NCBI GenBank assembly: GCA_029339505.1
Contig: JAQISU010000096.1
Location: 9,312,001-9,376,000, forward strand
Reading direction: 5' to 3'
DNA: 64,000 bases
DNA from: Unio delphinus
Lineage: Eukaryota > Mollusca > Bivalvia > Unionida > Unionidae
A model generated the notes under the pieces. It searched no databases. It was not told where the DNA came from and saw only the letters and a program-made list of their open reading frames with translations. Both the position numbers and the translations under genes were made by a program. Of the stretch, positions 25,722 through 39,033 are shown in pieces; within the stretch, counting starts at the first letter, position 1, and every line of letters starts with the position of its first letter.

Positions 25722-27530
25722 GTAAGTAAAATAATAACGCTCTGAAACCTGTACAGCAAACTTATGAAAGCGTTGTACTACTTGAAATAGCACCACGACA
25801 ATAGATCGGTTATATGATAATTGTTTACAAATCATTACAATTCAGAGATAACTATAATTATTTTGTTTTGTAAGTGAAACGTGATAATTCATATTAATTC
25901 AGACTATCGTATTAATCAAACAAAACTAATAAAAACAAAATGATTAAATTTTAGTCTTTGCGACTCTTGCTATGCCGTAGTCAGTAGCATGATCCTTCCA
26001 TGATAGTGACTTTGTGTTGTTTTATGAAGTAGTTGTTATCCAGTAATGATTAAGCAATATCTGAAAGAGCTGACATTTTGAATTAGCAACAATCGTTGAT
26101 GTTTAATGTGCTATGGAAACGCAACTAAAAGGAGTGTTATAAACATTTACTAGCAGTCTAGTGTTTTATATTATGGGGAACAAGATTTTCTCTTCCTACT
26201 ATAGAAACTCTCTTTAACTGATTTCAGAGCAGCAGTCATGGTTGCATGTTGAAGTCAAATGTAGTACTGTAATTGCCTGATAACATTAGCACAACAGCGT
26301 GTTCTGGGATAATTTCCACAAGGACGAAACACACAAATGTGATTGAATTGGTTACAGTACTTTCATCATGCTCTGAGGAAAGCAACGCTGTGTATTGTAT
26401 TTCCATGCAAACAAAATAACTTAGAATGTTACCCTTCTAACTCATAGTGTTTTCTTCAAAGGAAACCTATTGGTCAAATTAAGAACCCTTACTTTGCCAA
26501 TATATGTACGCCCTATCCAGCATACATTCTTGGCATTTGTATTCAATTACTACTGGTTTATTTAGTTTGTTTGATTTACAAACGCATTTGGTGCTGGGTT
26601 TGGGGTGGGGTGTAAATAAATTAAAATACGTTCTGTCGTCATACGCTGCTAGCCAAACTTGATCAACCTTCTTCACAAAAGTGTTTGTTCAGCTAATACT
26701 CCATGACTGCCATATAGTATACATCATCGATCTGTTGTACCCGTGGGCAAGAAAAGTGAAACATGACGTCAGCGTCATATCATTTTATGACGGCCATTAT
26801 AATGCATTTTAGATAATGTATTCATGTAAACAACATCATAACAAGCTTTGTATATGTCCATTTGATCGCAAGATCACAAGATTGATATAACATTGTCGCA
26901 GCTGTAAGCTTGGTATTACAATCGTTGTTATACACAATATGACATAACTGTTTATGTTAATAACACTTTTCAGAGGCTTTATGTTTGCCACTGATATGTC
27001 AGACTGTTCTTAGTGGTTGAGAACCTTTGAAAGATTTGTTGTACAGACACTGATGCAGCTAGCGATAAAATGAATAAGAAACATGCTCAGTTGCATATAT
27101 TTTTGAACAGGTATCTAAATACTATACATCGCTATACAGGTAAACGTTTATTCCAATAGATGAAATGAACAACGAAGCTTATAAGCAACTTACATCATAT
27201 GTGGAAACAAATATACTTTGCAATGAGAACAATATTATTTACAAAAATACATCTGCAGAATCTGAAGACTCAAATCATATTCGACTCATCTGTATCGTTC
27301 TTGTAGGTTCTCTATCCATTTAGTTTCGTACTCATTTTCATTCGAACCAAATTCAACGATTAAGTATGTATATTTTAGGCGACTTAACTGTGGACGCCTC
27401 CATCGTCAGAATGAATATCACCAATGCTTAACCTTCATTAATGCCGGCGATGCCATGTATTATTTGCAGCCCCAAATAATGTCCCCACTCCTAAAATCCA
27501 AAATATGTTATAGTTTTTCAAATATAAAGT

Positions 27531-27534
27531 GAAA

Positions 27535-27593
<59 letters not shown>

Positions 27594-27595
27594 AT
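27531..27595. repeat. (AAAT)n microsatellite
   Basis: About sixteen uninterrupted AAAT units. Confidence 0.95.
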
Positions 27596-27990
27596 ATAGA
27601 GATAATTAAACATGGATGTAAAGACATGGCAAACAACGTCGGGTTGACAAGGATCAAGAGTCAAAATGTTAAGTATTCGAAACAAAAGATTACATTTTGA
27701 AACTATCGTTAATTGATAGCTAATAGGTTTTCTTTGCTTATATCAATATTCACCATCCAACACCTATTTTCGTAAGTAAAACAAACTTCTCTTTTTTATA
27801 TAGATCGGATCTTGATGTTGGATCCATATCATTACACCCATGAAACATCAATGTTTGTTAGTTACTGTACATTCGTTATCTGCGCTTGACAATTTAGTTT
27901 CCTGGATAATAAAAGCAACGATAACAACTAACTTTCCCTAGTTGTAGAACCAATCACAGTATAAGTCTACATGTTCAGAGCACAGTGAAT

Positions 27991-29256
27991 TTAGGTCAAC
28001 GTTGGGTCACCTTGGATGGCATTGCCATGATTGGTCGTATATCTCACCTCAAGTGGCACTGCAACAGTTGACATTGTCATACTCGTACTTGGCTCCTCTA
28101 ACGTTGATATTTTCTTTACTTTTGTTTGGGTATTGAATAACTTAATCTTAGGAAAGCTGACCGGTGCAACCGTGGCCTGTAATTTAGCTGTGCACCTACA
28201 AAATATGATTTTGAAAATTTTCATAAATTGTTTACTCGTCATCATATATATGAAGAAAATAACTGAGGAATTTACCACTTCAAGTAGGAGCGAAATATTT
28301 CCCATGGCAATGTATAGGTTATGATACTTTTGATACAAGTTGTACCCGTCGGCGGCCATCGTCATGGCGACGTGTATATTTCCAGGAAGGAGACATATTA
28401 TAAAAGATGTCACAACCGTTACAAGCACGATCGTTATTCTATGTTCTTCTTCAGACATGGCAAATTTCTTGTTGTTAGGAAAGGCCATCTGTCTAGAACG
28501 CCTATTCTTCCACAATGCTGTCCCGATTTGGGTATTGATGACAACTACCAAAGCCATCGGCAAATATCTGAAAGCAATGACCAGGAAATAATTTAAATAG
28601 TTATCAAACAGGTCTTTATTATCTCTGTAGTAGTCAGTTTCCTTTAAGAATGCCCTAATTGTTTTCAATCTCCGGTCATACATGTAACCCACTCTAAATT
28701 TTAGACAAAATGGCGAGAGGAAGAGGAAGGTTAATGTTGATATAATGACGACAAATATCAATATATTTTTTATTGTAAAGTACTTTTTGACTTTCAGAGG
28801 AAACGTGACAGCCACCATTTTCTCTGAGGCAATTGCCACAATTAGCCAGGAGGATATCCGACTAAAGCTGGTTTTTATATAGAATAGAACAGAGAATCCG
28901 TATGCGTAGTATTCGTAATATAAACCCATGTCAAATCTCTTGATGATGCAGGTGGACTTCCAGAGAGTATTAGTGATGAGGAATAAGCTGTTCGACACAG
29001 CAAGGGCCACCAGACAGACGGATGTTGTCATTCGTATTTTGGTATGTAAGAGAACAGCAATGCTGAAGACGTTACCAATCAACCCGATCACAGAGATGAT
29101 TGGGCAAAGAAAACATTCGGTGACGAATGTTATTTCGTCAGTCACCTTATCGCTGAAAGTCAATTGCTGAAGTCTATTGTTGGACAAATTTGAAATATTA
29201 CTAGATGAAATATCTATTGCACAGATTGACGTGGAATTCTGTTGAAAGCCTGCCAT
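27991..29256 (-). CDS. Class A G protein-coupled receptor
   Basis: A complete 421-residue receptor in one exon. Seven hydrophobic segments lie at about 46-71, 79-98, 116-150, 162-184, 219-245, 272-300 and 313-340. TM1 carries GN at 61-62. TM6 has CLLP in place of CWxP, and TM7 ends NSSVIFFIY, a common variant of NPxxY in invertebrate peptide receptors. The DRY motif at the end of TM3 is replaced by SEK (144-146) and the TM2 aspartate by asparagine or serine (LAVSNS). The extracellular N-terminus has N-glycosylation sequons near residues 7 and 20; the tail is Ser/Thr-rich. It most resembles the FMRFamide/neuropeptide-receptor-like expansions of molluscs and annelids, but the ligand cannot be told. 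An AG just upstream of the ATG (TTTACCTAG) could be the acceptor of a 5' UTR intron. Function as a plasma-membrane receptor is inferred from family. Confidence 0.9.
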   Translation of the reverse strand: MAGFQQNSTSICAIDISSSNISNLSNNRLQQLTFSDKVTDEITFVTECFLCPIISVIGLIGNVFSIAVLLHTKIRMTTSVCLVALAVSNSLFLITNTLWKSTCIIKRFDMGLYYEYYAYGFSVLFYIKTSFSRISSWLIVAIASEKMVAVTFPLKVKKYFTIKNILIFVVIISTLTFLFLSPFCLKFRVGYMYDRRLKTIRAFLKETDYYRDNKDLFDNYLNYFLVIAFRYLPMALVVVINTQIGTALWKNRRSRQMAFPNNKKFAMSEEEHRITIVLVTVVTSFIICLLPGNIHVAMTMAADGYNLYQKYHNLYIAMGNISLLLEVVNSSVIFFIYMMTSKQFMKIFKIIFCRCTAKLQATVAPVSFPKIKLFNTQTKVKKISTLEEPSTSMTMSTVAVPLEVRYTTNHGNAIQGDPTLT

Positions 29257-29259
29257 TAC

Positions 29260-31915
29260 TTTGATCCTAGGTAAACATTATATCTGATAACGATTGGTCG
29301 AATGTAATTGCAAACCGTTAAATCTTGTTAAACAATCAGTTCAACTGCATTCCAAATAATGTAGCAACAGATTAAGCGTTTCGCTGCTGTGTAAACATAC
29401 GATGCTCTCCTGGGTTCAGCCCCGGTCCTCTCAGCGACGAATTTCTGTGTGGCTGTCAAACGTCTTGATAAATGTAGAGATCTGTCAAAAGAAATTTTTC
29501 AACGGCCATTATTAAATGTAACGTTGTGATATCAAACACCAAACATCCGGGTACCACTAGTAGATATAAAATAATGTAGGTCCGCATATATAAATTAATT
29601 CTACCGCTTTTTATATACAAATGTTGAAACAAATGTTTGCTAATGATTTAATAAGGAAATAAAAATGGCATATGCTCTACTAAGTGCCAGTTGAACCATA
29701 AGACTTTACTGGTACCGACATGAAACGCCTAATGAAGTGTGAACAATTGATAAGAGTTATGGTCTGTTTCGTTTGATCAACAACGAGAACGGAAGTCGTC
29801 ATTTTTGGCAACCCATCATTGATTTGGTGATATTTTCCTGTTTGTTGTTAATAACATAAAATCTATAAAAAAAAAATATTGTAATAAATTTGGAGTATGC
29901 GCATTTGATAGCGCCCCGTTTTAAGCAATTCTTAGATTTGTGTGATTATTGGGATTCGGCGCCATGGAAATATTCCTATCCCGAAATAATTAGCCAATTA
30001 CTAGGAACAAACGGCACGCAGTCGAGTGTTAGTGAGTTTGAACGATGCCATTGTTTGCAAAAAGTGAATTCAGGTCCAAACCAAATGACTGTCCTGTGTA
30101 GTCCATATTAAAATCCAGTTGTGTACAATAGTGGTGTGGCTGAGGTTGCAGTATTTACGGTAGGAAACCGGTAAATTACACCATGGAATCAATATGTAGG
30201 GACTTGGTAGATGCCGTTTATGTGTCCATGGTGGAAAATAGGTGCAGTTATATTAGCGTAATGTGCCGGTAAGATTGTACTTTGACTGGCCTAGGGTGAC
30301 GGAGTTAAATAGTTCCCCGTGAAAAAGGGGATACTAGTGTATTTTATATGGCATAACCGGCTGGCGGTACGGAAATTTGATGATGATGATGATGAAAAAC
30401 CAAGCAAATGTGCGCTTGGTGGACTTTTCGGAAGTTAACTTATCTGTGGTCTTAAATTTATTAGAGTAACATTTAGTATATAAAAGCAGACGCGTCTGGC
30501 TTTCCAATTTACAGCTCAAATTGTATGGAAGTCTTTGGAAATTTGGGGAAAACATATGACTTCCAGCGGGATTCGCGCTAGAGTTTGACACCGCTCGGTC
30601 AAGTGATACCCCTCTGCGTGTAACTATATAAGGTGTCTACATAGTTTGTGATAATTGTTCACGTAGTGTATACGGCTGTACATTTACCTGGTTAAGTTTG
30701 CTTTTCTCAATTAACACATCAGTTGAAGTCTTAAAAAGATTAATGGCATTTCTAAATCATCTGATATTGCCTTCGAAAGTGCGAACCTCACAAAAGTTGG
30801 CGTTGGTATTACCTACCCGTGACATAATATCGGAAGTGACGCACTACAAGAAGAAAAAACTCGCTAACCTAGTGTAACGAATTTGTGATAGGCTGTGAAA
30901 TTGACATGTTGACCTACAGTCAATATCCTCATTGATAGACTTAAAACGAAACATGACAAATGTTGGAGAAAAAAAAATAAAGATGGCTTATTTTACACAG
31001 TATTATCTGCATAAATTGATCGAAATAAACTGCCACTTACCCGAAATGATTAACAAAATAAAAGTATGAATCATTTGAAACCACAAGCTATACAATATAA
31101 AATAAAAAATATAAATGGTTATGCAACTTACCTTTTCTTAGATTCTGTGATGATCTCCGATACTTGACTCCGAACTGAGTGCTGCGCACATATTGTACAA
31201 AATATATACAAGGATAGATATATTCTGTCACGCCTGTACTGCCGGAACAAAAAGCGTTAATAAGCTGCACAAGCTGTGAGAATAAGCAACTCCAACTATT
31301 TATACCCTGCACTCTTTGGCATTACTTGCTTCTTAAATTGGAAATCATTTTAAAACATTATTTTAAAATAAATTTGAACAAAGCATTCATCAAGATTTCT
31401 TCAATACATAGTTAATGCACAGTACAAGAGTGTATGGCTCAATACGTTAAAGATGCTGCTGACGCTGTGTTTGTCATCATGTATCAACTCGTGATATTTG
31501 ACAAGCAGATAATTGCGCCAGAAGGCATAATGAGTCTACAGCCATTTCTGCGTATATCGAGTTTTGCGCGTAGGTGTTAAGCAACAAAAACAGGCAAGAA
31601 AATAACAACAGGAATCATCTCATTTGTTGAGGTTTGCGGTAATTGGGAAAGAAACACATACATTTTTCTTCATTTATCAATGGCTACTCAAAGGTTTTTC
31701 AATAGTTCTGTACTTAGGTTAATATATGTAAGACGAGAACAAAATTGCTGTGACACTCACACACTCAATTCGATAGGGAGATATGTAGGTAGGTTGATGC
31801 ATAGAAAGATAGATTGGTAGGTCGGTGCCTAGATAGATAGATGGATGGATGGATGGAGATGGATGGATATATAGATAGGCAAGGAGGTTGGTAGCTTTGA
31901 CTATATATTTTTTTA
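29260..31915. other. Mostly non-coding stretch
   Basis: No gene that I can support. A 73-codon open frame at 29890-30111 (plus) has protein-like composition but no ATG at its beginning and no recognised domain. A short GAT repeat is at about 30379-30395 and GATA/GATG-rich sequence at about 31795-31880. Confidence 0.5.
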
Positions 31916-31924
31916 ACGTACCTT

Positions 31925-32212
31925 TAACAATTGTTCAGTCATATCGCTACAATGTCTGCAGTGAGGCAGTTTAAAGTGATGTCCAGCACTGGGGCATCAT
32001 GCCACAGACATGTAGGATGATGTCCCACCCAGTCGCATTATCCTGACACCAGGCCGACCAGTCCTAACTCTAACCTCATAATGCTGAGCGCCAAGCGAGG
32101 CAGCTGTTAGTATCATTTTTGTAAGTCATTGGTATGACTCGGTTGGAGCTCGAACCCACGACCTCCCGCTTCCGCGGCGGACGCTCTAACTATTAGGCTG
32201 CCGGAGCGGTTT
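31925..32212 (-). mobile_element. tRNA-derived SINE, family B, minus strand
   Basis: Read on the minus strand the head is tRNA-like: GTTAGAGCGTCCGCCGCGGA and a B-box-like GTGGGTTCGAGC near 32150-32162. A body and an end (ACTGAACAATTGTTAAA, near 31925) are shared with 48135-48390. A third, shorter copy is at 52018-52135. No poly(A) tail is seen. Body similarity across three copies in one window shows an abundant family. Confidence 0.85.
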
Positions 32213-32228
32213 TAGCTAGGTTGGTAGG

Positions 32229-33155
32229 TTAGTAGATAGATAGACCTGTCATTTTTGTACCTAGTAGCATGCAATAAATATATATAACTGTGACGTTTGT
32301 ACATAGATACATGGAATGAAAAAATATAACTAAACTGTTTAAGTGTAGACGCTTGTAATCAATAGACAGAAATGTACTCTTTATACGTAGACGCATATAA
32401 CCAATATATATATATAACTGTACTTTTGTACGTAGACGCGTGCAATCAAGAGATAGAACTGTACCGTTTGTACGTAGACGCATGAAAATGTAAACCGCGG
32501 TTTGTAATTGTTTGTGTGCGTTTAGTATTTGTGTGTTCCAGATTCAGTACAATAATGTCCAGTGTCCATATACATGTTGTTCTGATTTATGCATGGTGAG
32601 TAGCGAGATGCTTGCACTGCACGTGTCTATCGTTTAACTTTACTTATATATATCTTCTTCTGGTGACTTTTTTAGTCATCAAGTCTGATCGAAGTACAAG
32701 AACCCACGGAGACGCATCGTTATTTCCCCCAAATATCCTGTACACCTATTATAATGGCGCCCACAATGGGACACACTGTAAAATGTCTGCGTCTTCCAAG
32801 CTTTCAGTGACTATTTGGGATTTGGGCAATAGTCGTGTGCTACAATTCTAAGCAACAAACGATATTTTGTTATATAATGTAATTCACCATTCCCGAGGAA
32901 TGTATATGTATCATCATTCATAGATACCTTTAAGAGGTGAATCGCATTAGTGCATATATTATCCTGGATGACACAACATTGGTACATCCATAGATAATGT
33001 TGAACAAGTCGTAGTGTAAAAGTACTATCAATGTACATAGAACTGTACTGTTTGTACGTAAACGCGCATAATCTATAGATTGAACTGTACTGTTTATACG
33101 TAAACGCATGTAATATATAGATTGAACTGTACTGTTTGTATGTAAACGCATGCAG
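32229..33155. repeat. 42-bp minisatellite, left part
   Basis: Degenerate copies at about 32270-32490 and clear copies at about 33035-33155, where AACTGTACTG recurs at 33041, 33083 and 33125 (period 42). The unit contains GTACGTAAACGCATG and ATAGATTGAACTGTACTG. About 540 bp of unrelated sequence (32490-33030) lies between the two groups; it includes a 79-codon open frame (32612-32851) I do not recognise. Confidence 0.85.
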
Positions 33156-34819
33156 TAGTAGTAGTAGTATTTAAGGTTTTAAGTGAAACCGGCCACGAAG
33201 GGTCATATGTTCACTATTTTACACTACCATTTAGTATGGTAGTGATTTAGATTTTCCCCAGGGGAAGGAATGGTGCCACATCTCCACAGGCATTTACGCA
33301 TACAAAGTATGCTATTTAATTTGGTCGTCATGTCGCGCCCCTAGAAGGGGCTACCGACATGAATGAGAGACCTAAGGGAGTGGGAATAGAACAGCCACGC
33401 ACTCAACCCTATCAACCTATCGGAAGATGCAGAGCTAGAGGTGCAATGGCACCAAATGATGACTAGTGAAAAATGGTTTTCACGTCTAGTCTTTTGCTGG
33501 TGTTGACGTCTGGCCGAGGAAAAGGATCTGTGAACTGGCACGCCCTAGCTTTATCAAATCGAGTCCAGTTGTTGCTAGTGGACACCCTATACCGATATCG
33601 TGTAAGCCACCTGTGCAATTGAGTCAATCTTTCAAGTTATATTTTTCCTAATCATCCAAACATTCTAATATTTGTCTAGTACAGAGTGTACATTTGGTGT
33701 GTTCCCTATAAATTTTGTAAACTAGGATGTCAAGTGACATGGGTAGGTTGGTCAATGTCAGGTTAAATGGGTTGTTAATTTTGATGGTGGAGAGCCAAAA
33801 ATGATCGTTTGATTTTGAAGAACGAGATTGTCGAATAGAGTTTCTGAGCCAAAAGGAAACTCTGTAAGTATAAATAGCCCTTAAAAGGGCTTTTTGATGG
33901 AGTGTTACAGGGTGTAACCGTAGTTCCCTCTTTCTTCTGGTGAATCCCTGTGTCCTTCTTGAGTGTCTTGCTTTTGTTGTTGTTCCTCCATCTTGATGTT
34001 GCCTCCTCCCGTCGTGTCCATTCCGTGTTCTTCCTTAATTTGGAATACTTTGTGCTGTTATTAAAGTAGAGTATACAACCTCGTATGACAGCCTATTCTC
34101 GCGTTGGTAGTTATTCAACGTAAAAATTTAGTTTTTAGAGTAATTAAGGTAATTGTGCGAATTTTTATTGCAGCGTGAGCTGTCTTGCTAGATGGTCAGG
34201 TTTGACCATCTAAATCATGCTATAGGCCTTAGTTCTTATGGCTTAGTTTATGATGCAGCCTTGTGCTGCGGGGCCTGATAGTCTTGGTATTGACTACCTT
34301 TTAATGTTATTAATTTAAGGATCTGACTTAGAGTAAATAACTTTATTTGCAACATTGTGTCGCCGGGCCTGATAGTCTTTGGATATTGAGACTACCTCAT
34401 AATATCTATTTGAGGCCATGAAGCGGGTGACTTTTAAATGGTCACGTTTAGACAATAAGGATATTCCGGATTTTTGGGGTTCTAATCTGAATTGTATCAT
34501 AGTTTAGTTGTATAAATGCTGTCAATGAGGCTGTATATAGGGAGAGTTGTAAGAGCAAACAGAAGAGAAGTGGTTTCCTAGACACTTGTTTGCTAATTTT
34601 ATATTGTTCTATACGTTATTTTGAATATTTCAATGTTTATCTTTTTGCCAGGTAATTTCATTAACGTTACAGCATTCTCTTAGGTTTGGTTAGTACAGGT
34701 ATCATCCGTGGTACGTTTTACCCAGCGTAGTGTAGGTGGGCTCCTGATGTTCTAAGTAATTCTATTATATTTTGAATTGTTTTTTGAGGGTTAGTGTTAT
34801 TTAATTGAATTACTTCCGG

Positions 34820-35318
<499 letters not shown>

Positions 35319-35337
35319 GTAATTTGGTTCGGAGAGT

Positions 35338-36090
35338 TTATTTTTTAGCCAGTTGGTCTGCTAATTCATTCCCTTTTATGTCTATGTGGGATGGAATCCA
35401 TAAAAACTCGACGGTTAGTTTTTGAGAGTCGATTAATTTCATGATTTGATTAATTTGTGCAAGGAAATTTTTCCTAGATTTAGTGTTATTATTTTTAATG
35501 GAAGTAAGGACGCTAAGCGAGTCACTAATAATCAAAGTCTTGTTTGGTTTGTTATCATGTATCCATTTTAAAGATTCAAGGATGGCCCAGAATTCAGCTG
35601 TATAAATGGAACAGTGGTCTGGAAGACGACTGCCCATTTGGATATTATGTTCTGGTATGACCCAGTCTGCAGCTGTTTTGAAAGGATTTGTAATTTTGGA
35701 GCCATCCGTGTAAATTTTTATATAGTTTTGGTACTGGTTTTCAATAGTTTCCATTGCTAGTGTTTTTAGGTACTGTTGTTGATTTTCTTTGTTACCTTTT
35801 CCTACAAGGGAGGTATTTACTTTTATTGGTACATTATTCCAAGGTTCTTTTTCAGTTATTTGATTACTTTCTACTTGGAATATATCTACTGGTATTTGAT
35901 TTTTTAATTCATGTACTATTTTCCAAAAGATTTTTTGTTTTTTTAGGGTTTTTAGAAAGGGGGTGTTACATTCATTAATAGCCACCAGGGTGGGGTGCGT
36001 TTTATCATGTGTCGACAGTCGAGTTGCATATCTCAATACGAGTTCCTGCCTCCTTAAGTGTAATGGCGATTCCCCAGTCAAGACCTGCAA
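35338..36090 (-). CDS. LINE RNase H domain (ORF fragment)
   Basis: A 250-codon open piece of the LINE ORF2, starting without certain initiator. The RNase H fold occupies about residues 124-250, with the four acidic catalytic residues visible: D129 in YTDGS, E166 in TAEFWAIL, D190 in ISDSLS and D245 in GNELADQ. WIPSHIDIKGNE is the typical last helix region. The first about 120 residues are the RT-to-RNase H connector. This domain is open and has all key residues although the RT upstream is frameshifted, so decay is modest. Confidence 0.85.
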   Translation of the reverse strand: MQVLTGESPLHLRRQELVLRYATRLSTHDKTHPTLVAINECNTPFLKTLKKQKIFWKIVHELKNQIPVDIFQVESNQITEKEPWNNVPIKVNTSLVGKGNKENQQQYLKTLAMETIENQYQNYIKIYTDGSKITNPFKTAADWVIPEHNIQMGSRLPDHCSIYTAEFWAILESLKWIHDNKPNKTLIISDSLSVLTSIKNNNTKSRKNFLAQINQIMKLIDSQKLTVEFLWIPSHIDIKGNELADQLAKK

Positions 36091-36390
36091 CTCGGCTGTG
36101 GACGTGGATGGTAGTGCACCAGTAGCTACGAGTAGGACTTTCCACTGTATTTTATTTAATTTGTTGAGTTGACTGATGGAAGCCGTGGTATAAACTTGGC
36201 ATCCATAGTCTAGTTTGGATCTTATTAATGCCCTGTATAGTCAAAATTGTTTTTTGATTGGCACCCCACTGCGTTCCTTTGAGGCTTCTTAACAGATTTA
36301 GGTCTTGATTACATCTTTTAACTAAGTCGTCGATATGGTGAGCCCATATTAGATGTTCATCAAAGTAAATACCCAGAAATTTGGCTACTT

Positions 36391-37800
36391 TTACGAATTT
36401 AATTTCATGATTTTGTTTATTAAGTTTAGGATAGACTTTGAAATGCCTATGAGGAGAGAACAGTACAGCAAACGTTTTTTGGTGCGAAAATTTGAATCCT
36501 CACTTGTCAGCCCATTTTCCGATTTTGTTAAGGCTGTTTTGTATTTCAGCCATGTGTTGGTGGTTGTAGGGGTTGCCTGCCTGTGTTTCCATAGTCCACT
36601 ATCATCCGCAAATTGGGATAATCCAATTTGGGGTGTTGCCAGATTTAAATCAAGGTCATTTATCATAAGGTTAAATAGGGTGGGGCTGAGAACACTTCCT
36701 TGTGGAGTTCCATTTTCAAGGGTGTGTTCTTCAGAGTAAGTTGCCCCTACCCTGGTTATAATTTTGCGGTCCGTTAAGAAATTTTGTATAAAATTAAATA
36801 TTGGACCTGTAATACCGTAATGGTTTAATTTAGCTATAAGGCCTTTGGTCCATACAAGGTCGAAAGCTTTTCCAGATCTAGAAATACCGGAATTAAGTTT
36901 CTATCCGCTTTTTTGTTGTTGAAAGCAAGCTTAATAGCGGATTCTAATTTTATTAACTGATCCGTAGTGGATCTGTTATTTCTAAACCCACATTGATTTG
37001 GAGATATCAAGTTATTTCTCTCCAAGTGGTGTTTAAGTCTATTGGTGATAATAGTTTCCATGATTTTGCAGATGTTATTAGTAAGTGATATGGGTCTGTA
37101 TGATTGGATGTTATTTCGATCTTTATTTGGTTTTAAAATAGGGATTACTATCGCTGTTTTCCATTTTTTAGGTAGCTTTCCTGTGCCCCAGATTATGTTT
37201 AGCATTTTTATGATCAATTTTACTAGGGTTAGAGGTAAGTTTTTATATATTACATAACCTATTTGATCTTCCCCAGGTGAGGTTTCACGTTTAGTTTTTA
37301 GTGCTTGGTCCCATTTATGGATGGTGATTTCTGTATTTAAGTGGGAAGTTTTGGGTCCTAGATCTTGAAACGTGTCTAAATTTAATTTCCGTTTGAGTTC
37401 TATGTTTTTGAAATTCTGTGGTATGGTTATTATTGCTGCTCATGTTTTTAAAATGTAGTGCTAGTGACTCAGCTTTTTCTTTAGAATTACTGGTATTGTT
37501 TATTTTAGAGGTGCTGTTGGTGTGCTTTTCCCTTATGGTTCTAATTTTGTAACAAAATTGCTTGGAGTTTGTTCTAAAATTAATTGTACTGCAGTATTTT
37601 TGCCAAGTTTGTTCTTTGGACTGCTTAATTAGATATTTGAGCTTATTATCATGATTTTTGTACTCTAGGAAGTGAGTAGTATTGTTAGTTCTTTTAAATT
37701 TAATTAAAACCCTAATTTTGGCTTGTCGAGTTTGTTTAATTTCATTTTTCCACCATTGTACACTAAGTTTTTTCTGTTGACAGCTAGTTTTAGGTATAGT
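36391..37800 (-). pseudogene. LINE reverse transcriptase, frameshifted
   Basis: RT fingers are seen at 37217-36834 (KTAIVIPILKPNKD, YRPISLTNNICKIME, QCGFRNNRSTTDQL and then VFLDLEK, after which the frame is lost). The palm continues in other frames. Motif C is at 36666-36391 as SQFADDSGLW: the FADD variant with the catalytic aspartates present. At least two frameshifts separate these pieces. The upstream linker is open in another frame to about 37795. Confidence 0.8.
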
Positions 37801-37805
37801 GTTAG

Positions 37806-38140
37806 CTCAATAGATTGAACTGTACTGTTTGTATGTAAACGCATGCAATCAATAGATTGAACCGTACTGTTAAGAAATGACTGTTGCTTTGAAGTTTAAG
37901 TGTAAACATAATTGATCAGTTTATCAGTAACGTGAAATTCGATGAGGTTATCAGAACCTCAAAGACATCCATTTTGTACGTAAACGCATGCAATCAATAT
38001 ATTGAACTGTACTGTTTATACGTAAATGCATTAATTCAATAGATTGAACTGTACTGTTTGTACATAAATGCATGAATTCAATTGATTAAACTGTACTGTA
38101 ATCAATAGATTGAAATGTACTGTTTGTACGTAGACTCCTG
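37806..38140. repeat. 42-bp minisatellite, right part
   Basis: The minisatellite seen at 33035-33155 resumes directly after the LINE (copies at 37808-37870, then about 37972-38135), with AACTGTACTG and AACCGTACTG 42 bases apart at 37818 and 37860. About 100 bp of other sequence interrupts it at 37872-37970. Confidence 0.85.
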
Positions 38141-38933
38141 TAAACAAAATATGACTTTAGTCTCATATTGTGGAAGATGCAATATACACACATAATTAAT
38201 GTCTCTTTCCATCTTAACAATTAAAAACTTTTGAAGTTCATTCCAATATTTTTGTTAACAAGAAATCTGCATCATTTGATTCGTCAAGTTCTCACACTTA
38301 ACCTTTTTTCAATTATCAAGAATGATCCCAAAAATTGAGAAAATAAGACCACACAAATGCAACCATATACGGTAATGGTGATTGGTGATTGCTAAACTGA
38401 TATCTTTGGCAGTCATACATGGAAATACAATTGTCGTGGAATTCTCTGAATATTACATTTGAAAGGTAAATTCTAACATAAATCAATGTATGCCATCAAT
38501 GAGCTGTATAACATAACGATTTTGTCTATCGGCTACCATAAAATACTTAATGATTCTTGATAAGATAAAGAAGTTAATACATATGTATGGACATTTTATG
38601 TTTGTAAATGAAATCGTATAGGTCATGACGTATGTAAGTAATTAATAGTTCTTGATAGATGTAGGGCTCATGATTACTGACGATGTCACCGTACCTTATA
38701 TGCTTAATTGGCTATCGACTCAACTTGATGAAGATTTGATGATGGTGGTGGTGATAGTGGTCATGATGAATGCTATGATGGTCTTTATATAAACAAACAT
38801 ATAGTTACGTGGCTCCCGATTGAGCTTACTGAAGCTTAGATGATGCTGATGTACTTATATCACCGAACCATAGGATTGCTTGGCTAATGGCTTAGCTTAA
38901 TTTTAAGATCGGATTGAGAGTGAGACACAGACA

Positions 38934-39033
<100 letters not shown>

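Larger units (their letters stand above)
24120..27985. other. Mostly non-coding, one exon-like segment
   Basis: AT-rich, no recognisable gene apart from a possible exon ending at 25721. A tetranucleotide array is at 27531-27595. Confidence 0.5.

Noticed and set aside
36353..36739. 128-codon plus-strand open frame
   Set aside because: Antisense shadow of the LINE reverse transcriptase with the FADD motif.
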